Shown: positions 52,343 to 61,959 of the stretch, piece by piece
Layout: the number at the start of each line of letters is the position of its first letter
Position numbering within the stretch: the first letter of the stretch is position 1
NCBI GenBank assembly: GCA_900319245.1
Contig: ONNQ01000012.1
Span: 1 to 64,000 of the forward strand
Length of the DNA stretch: 64,000 nt
Source of the DNA: an uncultured Lachnospiraceae bacterium
GTDB lineage: Bacteria > Bacillota > Clostridia > Lachnospirales > Lachnospiraceae
Direction of reading: 5' to 3'
Notes under the pieces: model-generated
Told to the model about the DNA's origin: nothing
Database searches by the model: none
What the model saw: the letters and a program-made list of their open reading frames with translations, nothing else
Translations under genes and position numbers: made by a program

Positions 52343-54025
52343 TCAGCTGAAGATAGGCTTGATCGCTGCGGACAGCTCATCCTTCTCAGCCTGTGCGGCG
52401 TCGAGATCCTTGCCAAGTGTGGTGTAGTAAGCCTTGATCTTGGGCTCTGTGCCGGAAGGTCTGACCATGACTTTTGCGCCGTCCTCGAGTACGAAGGAAA
52501 GGACGTTGGCCTTGGGAAGACCTGTGGTCTCGGGCTTCGCATAGTCGGTCACAGAGGCAACAGCCTTGCTGCCGAATGCAGCCGGCGGATTCTCACGAAG
52601 GCCTTTCATGATGCCTGCCATCTTGTCCATACCGGAAAGTCCGGGGAACTCAACGGTGTCAATCTTGTTGAGATAACGGCCATACTCGTTGTAAATCTCT
52701 TCCAGACGCTGTTTGATGCTGGATCCGATGCTGCGATAGTATGCAGCCATCTCGCAGATCAGCATGGAGCCGATGATGGCATCTTTATCACGGACATAAG
52801 GGCCTGCCAGGTAGCCGTAGCTCTCTTCGAAACCGAAGATGAAGCGGTCTACTTCGCCAGCTGCCTCGAGCTGTGCGATCTGGTCGCCGATCCACTTAAA
52901 GCCTGTCAGGGTCTGACGAAGCTCTACGCCGTAGTGCTCAGCGACCTTGGCTGCCAGAGGAGTGGAGACGATGGACATAACAGCAACGGGGTTCTTGGGC
53001 ATTGTGCCCTTCTCGATGCGGCCTGCGCAGATGTAGTCGAGAAGCAGAACGCCCATCTCATTACCGGAAACCAGCTCATAGGAGCCGTCCGGGCACTTCA
53101 TAGCGATACCGACACGGTCAGCATCGGGATCGGTTGCCAGCATCAGATCTGCGCCGACTTCCTTCGCGAGCTCAAGACCCTTGCGGAGAGCCTCAAAGAT
53201 CTCAGGGTTCGGATACGGGCAGGTTGTGAAGTAGCCGTTGGGATACTCCTGCTCCTTGACGATGGTGATATCGGTGATTCCCATATCCTTGAGAACGCGG
53301 GTAACAGGGACAAGACCTGTGCCGTTTAAAGGAGAGTATACGAGCTTGAGACCAGCGGTCTTGCACAGACCCGGACGAACCTGGCGTGCCTCGATCGCTT
53401 CGTACAGAGCTTCCTTGCAGTCGTCGCCGACGAACTTGATCAGGCCCTTCTCTACGCCTTCTGCGAAGGACATATACTTGGCACCGGTCAGAACGTCTGT
53501 CTTCTGGATTGCATCATAGACGACAGCCGCTGCGTCATCGGTCATCTGGCATCCGTCGGGACCATACGCCTTGAAGCCGTTGTACTTGGCGGGGTTGTGG
53601 GACGCTGTGATCATGATACCTGCATTGCAGTTATAGTAACGGGTCGCAAAGCTCAGCGCGGGAACGGGCATAAGCTCATCATAAATGCGGACGTTGATTC
53701 CGTTTGCAGCGAGAACGCCTGCCGCGTCACGTGCGAAGTTCCAGCCCTTGAGACGGCTGTCATAGCTGATTGCTACTGTCTGGGTTCCACCCTGTGTGAG
53801 TACCCAGCTTGCAACGCCCTGCGTAGCCTGGCGAACAACCCAGATGTTCATGCGGTTTGTGCCGGCACCAAGGGTTCCGCGAAGACCTGCGGTACCAAAC
53901 TGAAGCGCTACAGCAAAGCGCTCTTTGATGGCGTCGTCGTCGCCCTCAATACTCTGCAGTTCCGCGTTCAGGTCGCAGTCGATCAGATCAGCGGCGAGCC
54001 AGCGTTTGTAATCATCCAGATACAT
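52343..54025 (-). CDS. Phospho-sugar mutase (phosphoglucomutase/phosphomannomutase family)
   Basis: 560 residues from the ATG at 54025 (GGAGAGG 6 bases upstream); the open frame to 54112 is not supported. The alpha-D-phosphohexomutase plan is intact: active-site Ser in TASHNPAKYNG, metal loop DPDADRVG, sugar loop (GFEESYGY) and phosphate-binding RPSGTEPKIK. It interconverts glucose-1- and glucose-6-phosphate (or the mannose pair), feeding glycogen and surface polysaccharides. It is divergent from three glycosyltransferase genes. Confidence 0.95.
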   Translation of the reverse strand: MYLDDYKRWLAADLIDCDLNAELQSIEGDDDAIKERFAVALQFGTAGLRGTLGAGTNRMNIWVVRQATQGVASWVLTQGGTQTVAISYDSRLKGWNFARDAAGVLAANGINVRIYDELMPVPALSFATRYYNCNAGIMITASHNPAKYNGFKAYGPDGCQMTDDAAAVVYDAIQKTDVLTGAKYMSFAEGVEKGLIKFVGDDCKEALYEAIEARQVRPGLCKTAGLKLVYSPLNGTGLVPVTRVLKDMGITDITIVKEQEYPNGYFTTCPYPNPEIFEALRKGLELAKEVGADLMLATDPDADRVGIAMKCPDGSYELVSGNEMGVLLLDYICAGRIEKGTMPKNPVAVMSIVSTPLAAKVAEHYGVELRQTLTGFKWIGDQIAQLEAAGEVDRFIFGFEESYGYLAGPYVRDKDAIIGSMLICEMAAYYRSIGSSIKQRLEEIYNEYGRYLNKIDTVEFPGLSGMDKMAGIMKGLRENPPAAFGSKAVASVTDYAKPETTGLPKANVLSFVLEDGAKVMVRPSGTEPKIKAYYTTLGKDLDAAQAEKDELSAAIKPIFS

Positions 54026-54539
54026 AAGTTTCCTCTCCATTCTAGAGCGCAAGCTCTGTTGTACTGCCTGCGGCGCTCCTTCACAGACAGCGTGTGACCG
54101 GTAAGGGAACAAGTCTTTCCCTCACACATTCATAACTGCACATCACCAGAATGCTTGACGCAGTTTTGGCGCTTTATTCAAAACTGCCCAATCATCCTAA
54201 AAAGAATAAACCTGTTTTAGGCATTTCTACCTAATATTAATATTACGAAGTTTGCGAACACTTGTCAATGTATCCGATAGACTCAAATAACGCTAAGTGA
54301 AACGCATATGAAAATTACGCCATTACGCACTGTCTTTTTTTCAAAACACAGAAAACGTTACTATTCGGCGCATCCGCAAAACGCATTGTTTTCATCTATA
54401 AAAGATGCTAAAGTTAATGCAAGTAATGACAAGCAGGTCCGGGAAAAACCGGATACGGGTCCACAAAGAACGCATTGAAACGCATGTAAAGGAAGCAGGC
54501 AGCAATCCAGGGACCGGTGCAGAGAGGAGTGCACAGCAC
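54026..54539. other. 514-base divergent region with regulatory signals
   Basis: Holds the mutase promoter (54240-54268) and four AACGCAT boxes (54301, 54380, 54469, 54479). A reading frame runs from 54405 into the first glycosyltransferase, but the ATG at 54405 has no ribosome site. No other gene seen. Confidence 0.6.
54240..54268 (-). promoter_or_regulatory. Promoter of the phosphohexomutase gene
   Basis: On the - strand: perfect TTGACA, 17-base spacer, TAATAT. The best promoter match in the window; the message leader is about 210 bases. Confidence 0.75.
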
Positions 54540-56111
54540 ATGGCAGTAAGAAACTACAATGATTGGTATTTGATCCATAAAGAAGAACTGATGAAGAAGA
54601 TCGGCGCAGAGGATCATACAGCGGGAGAATCGCTGACTGCGGAGGTGGTCCGATATTCTCATCTCAAGAACCACCTGCTGGCGGAAGACCACGAGCCCGC
54701 GGATATCATCATTGCACATGACGATGATGGCAGTCTGGATGAATGCGCGGAAATTCTGATCAAGGACTATTTTGCCGCCCATCCGGAGATCAACCTGCTG
54801 TATGGCGATGAGGACAGGATCGCAGAGGACGGCGTGCATCTCGACCCCTGGTTCAAGTCGGAGTGGGCGCCGGATACATTCCTGTCGACGTTCTATTTTG
54901 GCAACGTGATCGCATTCCGTTCATCGGCCTTTGCACTGATCAATCCCGGAAAGAGGCGGACAGCGAACTATGAGAGCGCGGCGTCCCTTAGAGAGGACAG
55001 CCTCGACGAAGAGAGAGCGCGAACCAACGAGGATGACGGTCCCGTCAGAGCCTGGATCTACGGCACGCTCTGCCTCAAACTCGCACAGGCGGACGGCGGC
55101 TACACCAAGAGGCGCTCCGCCAAGTGGCAGGAGTTCCCGATCGGCCATATTCCGGAGGTGCTCTATCACGGAGACCACAAAGTGGAGCTCTGGAACGGGA
55201 ATCTCATCAAGGAGTCTCTGACAGGCCGCTACAGCGTCGATTCTGCCTACACAAGGCTGATCAGTATCATTATTCCGAGTAAGGACAATCCCGAGATGCT
55301 GGCGCGCTGCGTTCGCTCGATTGAAAAGCATGCCTCTGTGCCCCACGAGATCATTATCGTGGACAATGGCTCTAATGAGGTCAACAGAAGAAGAGTGCGC
55401 GAGCTGGTCGATGAGATCAACGAGGACGGCAGATGCCTCTATATCTTTAAGAGAATGGGCTTTAATATGCCTGCTTTCTATAATCTTGGCGCGCAGTACG
55501 CAAACGGCGAGATGCTTCTGTTCCTGCACGACGATATTGTGGTGCAGAAACGAGGATGGCTGTCGCACCTTTCAGAGAAGGCCAAGCTTCCCTATGTCGG
55601 CGCAGTCGGCATGAAGCTGCTGTATCCCAGCTCCAACATCATTCAACATGCGGGCATCACCTCCGTAGAGAGCGGGATTGTATATAAGCTGCAGTACTGC
55701 AGAAATGAGGAGTCGTATTATTTTGACTTCAACAAGGGTGTCCGCAATATGCTGGCTATGAGCGGCGCCTGCATTATGGTCAGGGCGGAGCTTTTCAGAG
55801 AGATCGGCGGCTTTGACGAGGAGAATTTCCCCGCGTACGGCGGCGACATTGACTTCTGCTGGAGAATTTTTGAAAAGGGCTACTACAATGTAGTCCGCAA
55901 CAATATGTATCTGTTTTACTATGAGTCCTACTCTCCGGAGAACAGTAAGACCAAGGAAGAGCGCGAGCTGCAGCGTCCCGGAGAGATCAAGCGCCTGTAT
56001 GAGCTGCATCCTGAGATTTCCAGAAGGGATCCCTATTATCATCGATACCTGACCCAGGATGCCAAAGAAGCGCGTTTTAAGATCAATCTGGATGACACAA
56101 GCGTCAAATAA
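54540..56111 (+). CDS. Glycosyltransferase with GT2 domain and an incomplete N-terminal GT2-like module
   Basis: 523 residues from the ATG at 54540 (AGAGGAG about 11 bases before); the frame extends to 54405. Residues about 40-180 look like the second half of a GT2 module (NLLYGDEDRI, then DPWFKSEWAPD), and residues about 235-500 a full GT2 domain: SIIIPSKDN start, LFLHDDIVV (DxD-like), and GGDIDFCWR (catalytic-base region). No TM segments. The layout suggests a processive or bifunctional transferase for surface polysaccharide. It is the first of three GT genes. Confidence 0.8.
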   Translation: MAVRNYNDWYLIHKEELMKKIGAEDHTAGESLTAEVVRYSHLKNHLLAEDHEPADIIIAHDDDGSLDECAEILIKDYFAAHPEINLLYGDEDRIAEDGVHLDPWFKSEWAPDTFLSTFYFGNVIAFRSSAFALINPGKRRTANYESAASLREDSLDEERARTNEDDGPVRAWIYGTLCLKLAQADGGYTKRRSAKWQEFPIGHIPEVLYHGDHKVELWNGNLIKESLTGRYSVDSAYTRLISIIIPSKDNPEMLARCVRSIEKHASVPHEIIIVDNGSNEVNRRRVRELVDEINEDGRCLYIFKRMGFNMPAFYNLGAQYANGEMLLFLHDDIVVQKRGWLSHLSEKAKLPYVGAVGMKLLYPSSNIIQHAGITSVESGIVYKLQYCRNEESYYFDFNKGVRNMLAMSGACIMVRAELFREIGGFDEENFPAYGGDIDFCWRIFEKGYYNVVRNNMYLFYYESYSPENSKTKEERELQRPGEIKRLYELHPEISRRDPYYHRYLTQDAKEARFKINLDDTSVK

Positions 56112-56131
56112 CCTGCGTGAGGTAGCCAAAC

Positions 56132-57517
56132 GTGTCCATTTGGAGTAATATTGGAAACCGGCTCAATAGCGTCCGGTCAAATATCAAAGTCCCTAAGCTT
56201 GGAGAGCGTCTTCCCAAGCTGTCTTTGCCGCGTGTAAATGACATGAGCGGTGAGCGGGCAGGACGCAAGAAATATGAATACCAGGAGCCGGAGGCATCTG
56301 TCCTTCTCAATCAGCGGGCAACGTGGAACCGCCTCAAGGGAGGAGAAAAGCCGGAGGAGGCGCTGGGGGCCTCCGCATCTGTACTGAAGGTGCACCATGT
56401 GCCCTGTATCAGCGTGATCGTGACGACGTATGAACCGGTAATGCGATATTTTGAACAGACGCTGATCTCGATCCTGTCGCAAACGTACGGCGGATTTGAA
56501 CTGATCATCGCGGATACGAGCCTGAGCGCCGGCGTGAAGGACATGCTGGACCACTACAGGGATGAGAGAATCCGCTATTACAGTGTGCCGGGCAACCGGG
56601 GCGAAGCGTCTTTGATCAATGACGCGGCGCATCTGGCCGCCGGCAATTACATCTGCACGGTGGACGTCGGCGATCTGCTCACCAAGGACGCGCTGTTTGA
56701 GGTCTTTCTCTATATCATGCGGACCGGCGCGGAGATCCTCTATACGGATGAGGACCACTGCGACGCGGCAGGAAAGCGATTTGACCAGCCCAACCACAAA
56801 CCGGATTTTAATAAGGATTACCTGTTATCCAACAACTATATGAGACGGCTCTTAGTCATTCGAAGGGAGCTGTTTCTGGCGCTGCGCCTTCGCGACTCTT
56901 TTGACGGAGCGCTGTCCTATGATCTGATGCTCCGTGCGCCCAAGTCGGAAGTATGCCATGTGCCCCATATTCTGTATCATGTGAGCACCGCGTCCAAGGA
57001 TTCCAAGAATGCAGGACGGGAGCCGGATGCAGACATCGCGGCGGAAAAGGCGGCGCTGGAGGACTACTTCAGGGTGCGCTCGATCCGGGCGACGGTGAAC
57101 TACTCCGGGCGGCGCGGCATCTATAATATCCGTTACAGTCCCAATATCTTCGCCTGCCGCAGTGACGTCGGCGTGGTGGGAGGAAGGGTGCTCAGCCGCA
57201 CGCACAAGGTGATCGGCGGCATGTTCGACTCCTATGGCAAAGTCATGTACGAAGGCTGGGATGAGGCGGAAGGAGGGCCGATGAATCGCGCGCTTTGTGT
57301 ACAGAACGCTTATGCGGTGGATGCGCGCTGCATGCAGGTGCGGCCGGATCTGCGGGGCCTTTACGAAGAAATTGTGGGAAAACCCGGAGAGGAGACGCTC
57401 CGTGAATGGGAGAGAGATCCCCAGGAACTTCGCAGAAGGAGCATTCTTTTCTGCGCAAGGGTTCGTGAACTGGGATATCTCATCGTATGGGATCCCTCTT
57501 TTATTACGGTGATCTGA
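56132..57517 (+). CDS. GT2-family glycosyltransferase
   Basis: 461 residues, GTG start 20 bases after the previous gene. A basic N-terminal region (about 1-85) precedes a GT2 domain: CISVIVTTYEPVM, the acidic pair in CTVDVGDLL (DxGD in place of DxD), and YTDEDHCD. The C-terminal third is poorly matched and may define the acceptor. No TM. It probably forms a chain with the neighbouring GTs to build a repeating glycan. Confidence 0.82.
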   Translation: MSIWSNIGNRLNSVRSNIKVPKLGERLPKLSLPRVNDMSGERAGRKKYEYQEPEASVLLNQRATWNRLKGGEKPEEALGASASVLKVHHVPCISVIVTTYEPVMRYFEQTLISILSQTYGGFELIIADTSLSAGVKDMLDHYRDERIRYYSVPGNRGEASLINDAAHLAAGNYICTVDVGDLLTKDALFEVFLYIMRTGAEILYTDEDHCDAAGKRFDQPNHKPDFNKDYLLSNNYMRRLLVIRRELFLALRLRDSFDGALSYDLMLRAPKSEVCHVPHILYHVSTASKDSKNAGREPDADIAAEKAALEDYFRVRSIRATVNYSGRRGIYNIRYSPNIFACRSDVGVVGGRVLSRTHKVIGGMFDSYGKVMYEGWDEAEGGPMNRALCVQNAYAVDARCMQVRPDLRGLYEEIVGKPGEETLREWERDPQELRRRSILFCARVRELGYLIVWDPSFITVI

Positions 57518-57546
57518 AGACAGAAACGAGCAAGTAGAAAGAACGG

Positions 57547-58596
57547 ATGGATAATCATATCAATCATAATTGCACATTGATCCTGCCGGTCCGCAAAGGC
57601 GGCGCGCAGCTGCGCAAGTGTCTGAAGGCGATCACAGCGGGGACCGTTGTGCCGGAAATCGTGATCATGGATTGTACGTCGGAAAAGGGAGCGCTGGACC
57701 AGATCCGCAACAGCTTCCCTTCGGTCCGTGTATTTGATATGGGCATGAATCCCGGACGCGCCCATGCGGTGAATACGGGCATTCATATTACGAAGACGCC
57801 GTATGTCTGTGTTTTGGCACCCCGGATCCTTGTGGGCAGACACTGCATCGAGAGAATGCTGGCAGCGATGGAGAAGAACAAGAATCTGATGAGCGTTCAG
57901 GCGAAAATCCTGGCGTCTGAGGATCCGGAACGGATCAGCGGAGCGGGGTGGAACCTTTCCGCGGATGCGGCATCGTTCGTGCGCGGACAAGGCGCCAAGG
58001 CCTTTCACTATAGAAAGAGGGCCATGGTTCTAGCGGCGCAGCTGGACGCCTGCCTGTTCCGCATGGAAGCGCTGGAAACGGTGGGTATTCTGGACGAGCG
58101 CTTTTACTCGCGGCTGGAAGATCTGGACCTCGGCTACAGGGGCTGCATGGCCGGATTTGACAACCTCTACGAGCCCTCCGCCGTATGCAGAGAGATGGAA
58201 AGCGAGCGCAGCAGCGACTTTTACAGGCAGATGGAAATTGGGAATCAGATCTATTTCCGCTATAAGCACGGTTTGGGTGACCCGGGCAAAGCCCTTCGGT
58301 CTCTGCTCCATCGAAAGGATCCGGGCTATGAAACGGCCGTGCAAAGAGGCGCTATGTTGTGCTTCCAGGCGGAGATGGAGATGATGGAACGCACGGAGCT
58401 CGCCATGACAGTGACCAAACAGACGCTTCCGGAGGAGTTCTGTATGGAAGTCAAGGATGAGGCGGTGCGCAAGGTATTTCCCCTGTATCTGGGTGAGAGA
58501 AGCGAGGCGTCGCCGGCCGACATTCCGGATCTTCTGAAAATGAGGCTCCGGATGGCCGTGGGAACAGCCGACAGGATCCGGAATTTGCTGCGTTAA
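57547..58596 (+). CDS. GT2-family glycosyltransferase (rhamnosyltransferase-like)
   Basis: 349 residues, 29 bases after the previous stop. Begins with a GT2 strand CTLILPVRKGG; MGMNPGRAHAVNTGI and the DDLG-like ERFYSRLEDLDLGYRG follow, typical of rhamnosyl- and related transferases. It has a full-length single domain (about 5-240) and a short helical tail. Third and last GT of the cluster; no polymerase, flippase or nucleotide-sugar gene is seen in the window. Confidence 0.83.
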   Translation: MDNHINHNCTLILPVRKGGAQLRKCLKAITAGTVVPEIVIMDCTSEKGALDQIRNSFPSVRVFDMGMNPGRAHAVNTGIHITKTPYVCVLAPRILVGRHCIERMLAAMEKNKNLMSVQAKILASEDPERISGAGWNLSADAASFVRGQGAKAFHYRKRAMVLAAQLDACLFRMEALETVGILDERFYSRLEDLDLGYRGCMAGFDNLYEPSAVCREMESERSSDFYRQMEIGNQIYFRYKHGLGDPGKALRSLLHRKDPGYETAVQRGAMLCFQAEMEMMERTELAMTVTKQTLPEEFCMEVKDEAVRKVFPLYLGERSEASPADIPDLLKMRLRMAVGTADRIRNLLR

Positions 58597-58651
58597 TTTG
58601 AAATAATCTGAATATTGCGCGAATTTGAGCCAAAGTCTAACAATACGGCAC

Positions 58652-58667
58652 AGGGCTCTTGCGAGCC
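58652..58667 (+). other. Small hairpin after the GT cluster
   Basis: 6-bp GC stem GGGCTC (58652-58657) and GAGCCC (58662-58667), loop TTGC. No T-run; a weak end signal. Confidence 0.35.
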
Positions 58668-58675
58668 CGAAACGA

Positions 58676-58704
58676 TTGTAAATGGACCCGGATAATGATA
58701 TTAT
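58676..58704 (+). promoter_or_regulatory. Promoter of the coiled-coil gene
   Basis: TTGTAA (58676-58681), 17-base spacer, TATTAT (58699-58704). Confidence 0.7.
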
Positions 58705-58745
58705 GGGTGAGACGAGATAACCGATAACAAGATATTGAGGTTTGT

Positions 58746-59468
58746 ATGATCGCGGGCGCAATGGCCCGCCTTGAAAGAAGCGCAGAGCGCTTTCAAACGG
58801 GGTTAAGAATGAACGATTCATCCGCATTATGGAATTACAATAATACAGTACCCAAGGTCGACTTCACAAATCCGGATGAGATGATCCGGGCAAACGGCGC
58901 GGCAGAAGCCGCCCAGACAGACCGTCTCAAAGCGGAAGTGGAAGACTACTCCAAGACGCTCACAGAACTTCGCGAGCTCTATGAGAAGAACAATGAGCTG
59001 GTGCAAAAGCTGCAGTTCATGAACCGCAATACGACCGATGGGATTCGGACACTGATCGAGGATAACAACCGGCAGATCGCCGAGAAGCTCAGCGCACTCG
59101 AGGAATGGGACCACAATGCATTCCGCGAGGAGATGAAGACTTCCATCAGCGACGCCACGGACAAGATCATGGGATCGATCCGGGAATCCAATGGCGCGGC
59201 CCAGGATCTCTTCCGGGAATCCAATGACTTCCAGCACAGAGACAATGTGCGTGTCTACAGAAACGTGCAGGCGTCTGTGATCGCAGAGCTCTCCAGACAG
59301 ACAGCTGAGCTCACACAGAGACTGGACGTGATCCAGAAGCAGTCCGAGCCGGATCAGGGCCAGACACTGATGCAGAAGGTCTCCTTGGGGCTTCTGATCG
59401 CGGTCATGGTCTTGCAGGTTCTGGAGGGAGCGGGTCTGATCGCGATCCTCACGGGCATGATCCACTGA
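58746..59468 (+). CDS. Tail-anchored coiled-coil protein, function unknown
   Basis: 240 residues from ATG 58746 (TGAGGT 6 bases upstream); ATG 58809 is possible. The N-terminal third is low in order; residues about 55-95 and 165-205 are Leu/Glu/Gln heptads of a coiled coil; a single TM (about 213-235, LGLLIAVMVLQVLEGAGLI) lies at the extreme C-terminus. Such a tail-anchored protein would sit on the cytoplasmic side of the membrane as a rod. It has its own promoter after the GT cluster. No family recognised. Confidence 0.7.
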   Translation: MIAGAMARLERSAERFQTGLRMNDSSALWNYNNTVPKVDFTNPDEMIRANGAAEAAQTDRLKAEVEDYSKTLTELRELYEKNNELVQKLQFMNRNTTDGIRTLIEDNNRQIAEKLSALEEWDHNAFREEMKTSISDATDKIMGSIRESNGAAQDLFRESNDFQHRDNVRVYRNVQASVIAELSRQTAELTQRLDVIQKQSEPDQGQTLMQKVSLGLLIAVMVLQVLEGAGLIAILTGMIH

Positions 59469-59516
59469 GCAGGACTTTACAGAGTAAAGAATGAGGACAA
59501 GAAGATAGGACGGCAA

Positions 59517-60167
59517 ATGGGAAGACAGAATTGGAGAGCTTCCAATATGCTCTATCCTGTACCGGCAGTCCTTGTCGGCTGCAGGGATGAAAATGGGGAG
59601 GACAACCTGATGACCGCCGCCTGGGTGGGTACGATCTGCAGTGATCCTGTCATGGTGTCTGTATCGATCCGCAAGGAGCGGTATTCCCACGATATTATTG
59701 AACAAACAGGCGAATTTACGCTCAGCCTCACAACAACGGCACTGGCCCGTGCCACAGATTACTGTGGCGTCCGGTCAGGCAGAGACAGGGACAAGTTCAG
59801 CGACATGAATCTCACGCCGCTGGCATCCACGAAGATCAGCGCGCCGGGCGTTTCAGAGAGTCCGGTCGTACTGGAGTGCAAGGTCAGGCAGATCATGAGA
59901 CTGGGCAGTCACGATATGTTCATCGCGGATGTGGTGAATGTGAGTGTGGACGAGGCGTTATTAAGTCCAAACGGGAGACTGGAACTGGAGCGGGCCGATC
60001 TGATCGCCTATTCCCATGGAGAGTACTATGAACTGGGAAAGAAGATCGGAACATTTGGCTATTCGGTTCGCAAAAAGCCCGTATCGGGGAAAGCCGGATC
60101 TGCCGGCAAGGGTGTGAAGAAGCACCCGGGGGGCCCTAAAAAGGCCAAACTTCATAAAAAACAATAA
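59517..60167 (+). CDS. Flavin reductase-like (FMN-binding split barrel) protein
   Basis: 216 residues. The N-terminal WRASNMLYPVPAVLVGCRD and NLMTAAWVGTICSDPVMVSVSI are typical of the flavin reductase domain that binds FMN and reduces it with NAD(P)H or acts as a small oxidoreductase. The last about 30 residues are a Lys/Gly-rich basic tail (SGKAGSAGKGVKKH) not found in the core domain, possibly for nucleic acid or membrane contact. Ribosome site GATAGGA. Confidence 0.88.
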   Translation: MGRQNWRASNMLYPVPAVLVGCRDENGEDNLMTAAWVGTICSDPVMVSVSIRKERYSHDIIEQTGEFTLSLTTTALARATDYCGVRSGRDRDKFSDMNLTPLASTKISAPGVSESPVVLECKVRQIMRLGSHDMFIADVVNVSVDEALLSPNGRLELERADLIAYSHGEYYELGKKIGTFGYSVRKKPVSGKAGSAGKGVKKHPGGPKKAKLHKKQ

Positions 60168-60277
60168 ATATCGACTTTCCGATGCAGTATTTTGTCGTCA
60201 ATGTGTCAGTTGACACCAGATGCACACGGGAGTATCATCTCGATACTGCAAAAAAGCGATTGAAACAGAGGGACGGT

Positions 60278-61573
60278 ATGGAACATTATATTGTCAAAGG
60301 CGGAAACTCCCTGTCCGGAGAGGTAGAGATTGCAGGTGCGAAGAATGCGGCGCTCGCAATTCTGGCAGCTTCGATCATGACAAACGAGACTGTGACGGTG
60401 GAAAATGTGCCGGATGTCAGCGATATTCGCGCGATTTTGAAAACGATCGAAGTCATCGGGGGCTATGTAGAGAAGATCGATCGTCACACCTTCCGGATCA
60501 ACGGATCAAGCATCAATAAGGAAGCACCTGTAGACAACGAATACGTTAGAAAGATCAGAGGATCGTATTATCTGATCGGCTCACTCCTTGGCAAATACAG
60601 GATGGCTTCTGTGGCGCTTCCCGGCGGCTGCAACATCGGGCTTCGCCCGATCGACCAGCACATCAAGGGATTTAAAGCGCTTGGCGCGACAGTCCGACTT
60701 GCCTCGGGCAGAGTGGACGCAAGGGCAGAGCGACTGATCGGTGCGCATATTTATATGGACGTCGTTTCCGTAGGCGCTACCATCAATATCATCATGGCAG
60801 CGGTCATGGCGGAAGGCAACACGACCATTGAGAACGCAGCGAAAGAGCCGCACGTGGTTGATCTGGCCAACTTCCTCAACAGTATGGGCGCACGGATTAA
60901 GGGCGCCGGCACGGACGTCATTCGTATTAAGGGCGTCAGCAGTCTGCACGGAACGAATTATTCCATTATTCCGGACCAGATTGAAGCCGGTACGTTCATG
61001 TTCGCGGCGGCTGCGACAAAGGGCGACGTCACGATCAAGAATGTCATTCCCAAGCACCTCGAGCCCATGTCAGCCAAGCTCCTTGAGATCGGCTGTCAGA
61101 TCGAGGAATCGGATGATATGCTCCGCGTTGTCGCGACGAGAAGACTCGGACGCACCAATGTCAAGACCCTTCCATATCCCGGATTTCCTACGGACATGCA
61201 GCCGCAGATCACGGCTGTGCTCGGTCTTTCCAAGGGAATCAGCATCGTGACGGAGAGTATCTTCGAGAATCGCTTCAAATATGTCGACGAGCTGACCAAG
61301 ATGGGCGCCAGTATCACGGTAGAAGGCAATACGGCGATCATCGACGGCGTTGAGCAGTATACAGGCGCGCATCTGAGTTCACCGGACCTGCGCGCAGGCG
61401 CGGCCCTTGTGATCGCAGCGCTGGCGTCGGATGACTACAGTGAAATCTTCGATATCCAGTATATTGAGAGAGGATATGAGGATTTCCCGGAGAAGCTTCG
61501 GAGGATTGGTGCACATATCGAGAAGATCGATTCGGAAGAAGAGAAGCGCAAATTTATGTTTATAGTCGGTTGA
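60278..61573 (+). CDS. murA: UDP-N-acetylglucosamine 1-carboxyvinyltransferase
   Basis: 431 residues from the ATG at 60278; the extra frame from 60182 is not supported. MurA transfers enolpyruvate from PEP to UDP-GlcNAc, the first committed step in peptidoglycan. The N-terminus MEHYIVKGG and GAKNAALAILAAS, catalytic Cys118 in PGGCNIGLRPID, and FPTDMQPQ are all diagnostic. Cys is intact, so the enzyme should be sensitive to fosfomycin. It is followed by the FMN riboswitch unit and not in an obvious mur cluster. Confidence 0.97.
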   Translation: MEHYIVKGGNSLSGEVEIAGAKNAALAILAASIMTNETVTVENVPDVSDIRAILKTIEVIGGYVEKIDRHTFRINGSSINKEAPVDNEYVRKIRGSYYLIGSLLGKYRMASVALPGGCNIGLRPIDQHIKGFKALGATVRLASGRVDARAERLIGAHIYMDVVSVGATINIIMAAVMAEGNTTIENAAKEPHVVDLANFLNSMGARIKGAGTDVIRIKGVSSLHGTNYSIIPDQIEAGTFMFAAAATKGDVTIKNVIPKHLEPMSAKLLEIGCQIEESDDMLRVVATRRLGRTNVKTLPYPGFPTDMQPQITAVLGLSKGISIVTESIFENRFKYVDELTKMGASITVEGNTAIIDGVEQYTGAHLSSPDLRAGAALVIAALASDDYSEIFDIQYIERGYEDFPEKLRRIGAHIEKIDSEEEKRKFMFIVG

Positions 61574-61579
61574 TCGCGC

Positions 61580-61608
61580 TTTACAACCTATATTTGCGGT
61601 ACTATAAT
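61580..61608 (+). promoter_or_regulatory. Promoter of the FMN riboswitch-ribU unit
   Basis: TTTACA (61580-61585), 17-base spacer, perfect TATAAT (61603-61608), about 30 bases upstream of the aptamer. Confidence 0.8.
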
Positions 61609-61633
61609 GAACAAGTAATGAAATAACCATGAT

Positions 61634-61748
61634 GTTTTTCGGGGCAGGGTGCAATTCCCTACTGGCGGTAAAGTCCGCGACCCGCTTCGGCGGCTGACCC
61701 GGTGTAACTCCGGGACCAACAGTATAGTCTGGATGGAAGAACAAACTT
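61634..61748 (+). ncRNA. FMN riboswitch (RFN element)
   Basis: The conserved RFN blocks are all present: GGGGCAGGGTGCAATTCCC, then ACTGGCGGTAAAGTCCGCGA, the CCGGTGTAACTCCGGGACC arm, and AACAGTATAGTCTGGATGG near the end. It binds FMN; here it precedes a riboflavin transporter, as expected for flavin control of uptake. Confidence 0.97.
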
Positions 61749-61806
61749 CTGGTTTTGTGCAGAGATGATGAAATGAACGTCTCAATCTGCCGGTTTGCAT
61801 GGTATG

Positions 61807-61835
61807 CCCCGTACGTATTTGCGTGCGGGGTTTTT
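61807..61835 (+). terminator. Riboswitch expression-platform terminator
   Basis: 9-bp stem with one T-G pair (61807-61815 with 61822-61830), 6-base loop, TTTTT. Formed in the FMN-bound state it would stop transcription before ribU. Confidence 0.88.
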
Positions 61836-61959
61836 GTATTGATCAACCGGCAGCAAGAGATCCATGGGCAGCAAACCTCCGTATGAGACTGGAAACCGTA
61901 AAACAGGTCGTCCGTTTGATCGGACAGGAAAATTCACGATTCATAAGGAGGAAAGAGCG

